Source: Wohlfahrtiimonas larvae_A (GTDB taxonomy: Bacteria; Pseudomonadota; Gammaproteobacteria; Cardiobacteriales; Wohlfahrtiimonadaceae). Taken from it: a DNA stretch of 34,965 bases. Under the pieces are notes generated by a model. That model had not been told where the DNA came from. It made no database searches and saw nothing but the letters and a program-made list of their open reading frames with translations. The stretch's first letter is position 1; each line of letters starts with the position of its first letter. A program made the translations under genes and the position numbers. The stretch spans positions 1 through 34,965 of the forward strand of contig JBEBSR010000027.1 in the NCBI GenBank assembly GCA_040394195.1, written 5' to 3'. Below, in pieces: positions 32,443 through 34,965 of the stretch.

Positions 32443-34731
32443 TTAGAAGTTTACTGTCACAGAGATACCAGCATTGATACCTGGCTGAGTGGCTCTATCT
32501 AACGCAGCATTGCTCATTTTGCCCATGCGGCTACCCCAGTTCCAATGCTTCTTATCTAATAGATTGTAGATACCTGCGTTCACACGAATGTTTTCAGTAG
32601 GCTTATATTCAGCAATCAAGTCCAAAGTACCGTAACCTGGCATTTTTACGCCATCTTTACGTAAATTCTCTGAGATTTGACTCTCTTTTTTACCTTTCGA
32701 TAATTTCCAGTTCAAACCAACATAAGCCGTATCGCTGTACGCATAACTTAAGCCTAAAACTGCTGTTAATGGCTCTACGCTATCAATTGGTTCTTTAGTT
32801 TTATCATCTTTGCCTTTGGCATACGCAACTGCACCATTAAAACGTAATTCACCATCACCATTTTGTAGCTCTAGAATACGTAAGCTTGTTTTCGCTTCTA
32901 AACCATAGATATGAGTTTTATCCAAGTTTGTAGATTGATATGTCATCAAACCAGTTTCTTTATCAACACCTTGATAAACCATCTCTTCGATAAAGTCATT
33001 GTAACGAGTATAGAACGCAGCAACAGATGCAGTATTGATATCATCGTTGTAGTTCCAACCTAATTCAAATGTCTTACTTTTTTCAGGTTTTAAGTTAGGG
33101 TTTGAACGTGTTGCATAGCCTTGCGCCAAATTTGCAAAGCCCATATTCACTGCTGTAAAGCTTGGTGCTTTAAAGCCTTCAGCATAGTTAGCATATAAAG
33201 TATGATTATCTGTTGGGTAATACAAAACGGCTAAGCGCTTAGATAGATTATCTTTGTTCATACCTGTTGGCTGCAATGTGCCCAAGTTACCATCAATGTA
33301 TGCACCACCTTGTTTAACCTTCAATGAATAATGGTCATAACGTAAACCCACAATCACTTCAATCGTGTTATCTAAGAAACCAATACGATCCTGTACAAAT
33401 ACACCATATTCTTGAACTTTAGAATCAGGGAAACTTTTTGTTGGGAAAGCACCTGCAGGCTCTTTAGATAAACCTGTTTCTGAATTGATCGTATCACCCA
33501 ATCTCAAAGTTTTAACTTTCTGATGCTTATAGTTCGCACCATACGTCAATTCATGAGCAATAGAACCCAACATTAAATCTTTATTGAATTCAGCATTGAA
33601 ACCAAACTGATCATTATCAAAATGTGATGCTCTCCAGCGATCTTCTAAATGTGGAGCAACCGCTGGTCTTGGCGGGCGTGCTGGGCTACCAAAATTTTGT
33701 CTCAACTCATCAACATTTTGACGAGCCTTAGTTGTTTGGTAATAAACCATCCAATGGCCTTTATCAAACATTGGCGTTACTGATTCAAACTCATGACGCA
33801 AGTTAACTTGCTGTCTATCTGTTTTTAAATCACTACTTCTTTCTAAATATTTTGGCTGACTTGGCATATTCATTACATGAGAAGTAATCACGGATAAACC
33901 TTTATCCCAAGTTTTATCTTGATAAGCTTCATAGCTTAATGAGAATTTATGCTCTGCATTTGGCTCGTAAACAACCTTCGTTAAAATATTTTTAATATTA
34001 GATTCTGAAGGATTTGGGTTTTTACGATTCGCACCTAATTCTGATTCACTGTATGCTTTACCATAGTAGTTTTCGCGCTCATAATGTTTACGGAATGATG
34101 CGCGCACAAATGCAGATAGTTCATCAGTAAATTTTGCAGCAGCTGTGCCTGTGATTAACTGATCACGATCCACGGAGTTATAGCCTGTTTTGATTTCAAA
34201 ACCTGTTCTTCTGCCTTCTTTAATGAAATCTTCAGGATCTTTCGTTTGCATAAAGATACCGCCAGCCAATGCACTGCTACCATACAACATTGAAACTGGG
34301 CCTTTGATGATATCGATTGATTTCATCGCATCAATATCAAAATAGCCTTGGCCTAATTCTGTATAACCACCTGGAAAACTGAATGCTTTTGGTAATGGCG
34401 CACCATCAACTGCCACCATCACACGATCGCCACCAACACCACGAATTTTAATATCATCAATTCGACCAGAAGCACTTGAGTCGATAGTGATGCCTGGTTC
34501 ATATCGCAATGCATTAGATAAGTTTGTGGCACCAATACGCTCCATCGTTTCACTTGTTACTTGCACTAAACTTGTTGCAGCTTCTTCTGCAACACGATCA
34601 TCTTTTAGTGCAGCAACAACAACTCTTGTTGTACCAACTTCTTTAGGCGCTTTTTCTTCAGCAGAAACAACTGTGCTAGACAATGCAACAGTCAACATAG
34701 TGAACAACAAAGTGTGACGGTGGTTACGCAT
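32443..34731 (-). CDS. hmuR: TonB-dependent haem/haemoglobin receptor
   Basis: This outer-membrane beta-barrel of about 762 residues has a Sec signal (ending near SAEE), a TonB-box-like stretch (about 35-45), a plug and a 22-strand barrel ending in Phe (VTVNF). The plug motifs are IGATNLSNALRYEPGITI, IRGVGGDRVMVAVDGAPLP and IKGPVSMLYGSSALAGGI. The barrel has the haem-receptor landmarks FKAP and NPNLKPE (about 520-550), but no His between them. ATG 34731, 6 bases after GGGA, is preferred over TTG 34743. It heads the operon with hmuT, hmuU and hmuV. No exbB, exbD or tonB gene is in the window. Confidence 0.92.
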   Translation of the reverse strand: MRNHRHTLLFTMLTVALSSTVVSAEEKAPKEVGTTRVVVAALKDDRVAEEAATSLVQVTSETMERIGATNLSNALRYEPGITIDSSASGRIDDIKIRGVGGDRVMVAVDGAPLPKAFSFPGGYTELGQGYFDIDAMKSIDIIKGPVSMLYGSSALAGGIFMQTKDPEDFIKEGRRTGFEIKTGYNSVDRDQLITGTAAAKFTDELSAFVRASFRKHYERENYYGKAYSESELGANRKNPNPSESNIKNILTKVVYEPNAEHKFSLSYEAYQDKTWDKGLSVITSHVMNMPSQPKYLERSSDLKTDRQQVNLRHEFESVTPMFDKGHWMVYYQTTKARQNVDELRQNFGSPARPPRPAVAPHLEDRWRASHFDNDQFGFNAEFNKDLMLGSIAHELTYGANYKHQKVKTLRLGDTINSETGLSKEPAGAFPTKSFPDSKVQEYGVFVQDRIGFLDNTIEVIVGLRYDHYSLKVKQGGAYIDGNLGTLQPTGMNKDNLSKRLAVLYYPTDNHTLYANYAEGFKAPSFTAVNMGFANLAQGYATRSNPNLKPEKSKTFELGWNYNDDINTASVAAFYTRYNDFIEEMVYQGVDKETGLMTYQSTNLDKTHIYGLEAKTSLRILELQNGDGELRFNGAVAYAKGKDDKTKEPIDSVEPLTAVLGLSYAYSDTAYVGLNWKLSKGKKESQISENLRKDGVKMPGYGTLDLIAEYKPTENIRVNAGIYNLLDKKHWNWGSRMGKMSNAALDRATQPGINAGISVTVNF

Positions 34732-34758
34732 AAATATTCCCAAATGTGATTAACTCTT

Positions 34759-34818
34759 AATATCAAACGATATTGATTCTTGTTTGTGTATTATTGACAT
34801 TTATCAAACATTGTCAAT
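34759..34818 (-). promoter_or_regulatory. Promoter and operator-like dyads of the haem operon
   Basis: On the minus strand TTGACA (34812-34817) and AATAAT (34790-34795) with a 16-bp spacer form a good promoter. A 7-bp inverted repeat ATTGACA/TGTCAAT (34793-34818) overlaps it. A second dyad AATATC-AAAC-GATATT (34759-34774) lies just past the likely start. Both are AT-rich like Fur sites, but only about 10-11 of 19 positions match the Fur consensus at best. Iron control is expected for such an operon; the binding protein is inferred, not shown. Confidence 0.6.
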
Positions 34819-34909
34819 CAAAACTTTATCAGAATGTTTTAAGAAATTTATCATCGAGCAGCATAATTCATTGAAATTATATTCATCTATATAAAAAATT
34901 ATATTAATC

Positions 34910-34931
34910 ATTTAATTAATATTAATTAAAT
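34910..34931. promoter_or_regulatory. Perfect 22-bp AT palindrome near the right end
   Basis: ATTTAATTAAT followed by its exact reverse complement makes a 22-bp palindrome with no loop. It contains only A and T, so chance is more likely than usual in this AT-rich gap. It lies about 18 bases before a possible divergent gene start. Confidence 0.4.
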
Positions 34932-34948
34932 AATTAGAGTCTAAGAAA

Positions 34949-34965
34949 ATGTTAAAATCTCTCAA
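34949..34965 (+). CDS. Possible start of a divergent gene (cut off)
   Basis: ATG at 34949 reads MLKSL and then leaves the window. No strong ribosome-binding site is visible, and nothing can be said of its function. It is listed because the 217-base gap upstream of the receptor gene looks like a divergent control region. Confidence 0.2.

Noticed and set aside
1..34965. Mobile elements, CRISPR arrays, toxin-antitoxin or defence genes
   Set aside because: I looked for transposase or integrase motifs, terminal repeats, regular spaced repeats and small gene pairs of those types and saw none. The only direct repeats are the 305-bp duplication and the 33-bp array.

Overview
The window is an AT-rich stretch of chromosome from a gammaproteobacterium. 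The evidence is the gene content and order: the rpmF-plsX-fabH-fabD block, bolA, yciB, zapA beside ubiH/ubiI-type hydroxylases, ycgN, a GyrA whose N-terminus closely follows the E. coli protein, and a Gram-negative haem-uptake locus with a TonB-dependent receptor. I cannot name the genus from the sequence. There are no rRNA or tRNA genes, insertion sequences, prophage genes, CRISPR arrays or plasmid functions, and no gene-free stretch longer than 300 bases. This is mostly ordinary core genome, and I did not find a new defence or mobile system.

Layout. Positions 1-2445 read rightward: the tail of an unknown gene, two 31/32-residue membrane-protein genes lying in a tandem duplication of about 305 bp, then birA, coaX and a DUF3079 gene. 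sdaA (2452-3828) reads leftward. A Slp-like lipoprotein gene (3994-4509) reads rightward into priA. From 4506 to 21786 everything reads leftward in two long runs. The upstream run is apbC-dcd-map-ubiH-ubiI-(zapB-like)-zapA-HIT-yihY-ycgN-moaC, eleven genes with gaps of no more than 20 bases. A near-consensus promoter at 13877-13905 then starts yceD-rpmF-plsX-fabH-fabD-yciB-bolA-PPIase-sohB-lemA-priA. A divergent region (21787-21992) separates apbC from an uncharacterised lipoprotein gene. Leftward again come nnr-tsaE, marC-MATE, gyrA and, at the right end, the haem operon (receptor-hmuT-hmuU-hmuV).

How the genes work together. The yceD run supplies ribosomal protein L32 and the first steps of fatty-acid and phospholipid synthesis, followed by envelope and quality-control proteins (YciB, a parvulin foldase, SohB, LemA). 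The apbC run mixes Fe-S maturation, nucleotide supply, N-terminal Met removal, ubiquinone hydroxylation, Z-ring regulators and molybdopterin synthesis. The haem locus is a complete outer-to-inner membrane import route. Dyad symmetries overlap its promoter, which fits iron- or haem-responsive control, although the Fur-box match is weak.

Most worth a second look: (1) the tandem duplication at 1-573, which carries two small membrane-protein genes plus fossil ends of both neighbouring genes; (2) a ZapB/TIGR02449-like coiled-coil protein expanded by exactly six 11-residue repeats; (3) four strong intrinsic terminators placed 13-24 bases in front of the next co-directional gene, leaving no room for a promoter; (4) perfect palindromes upstream of sdaA and at the right edge.
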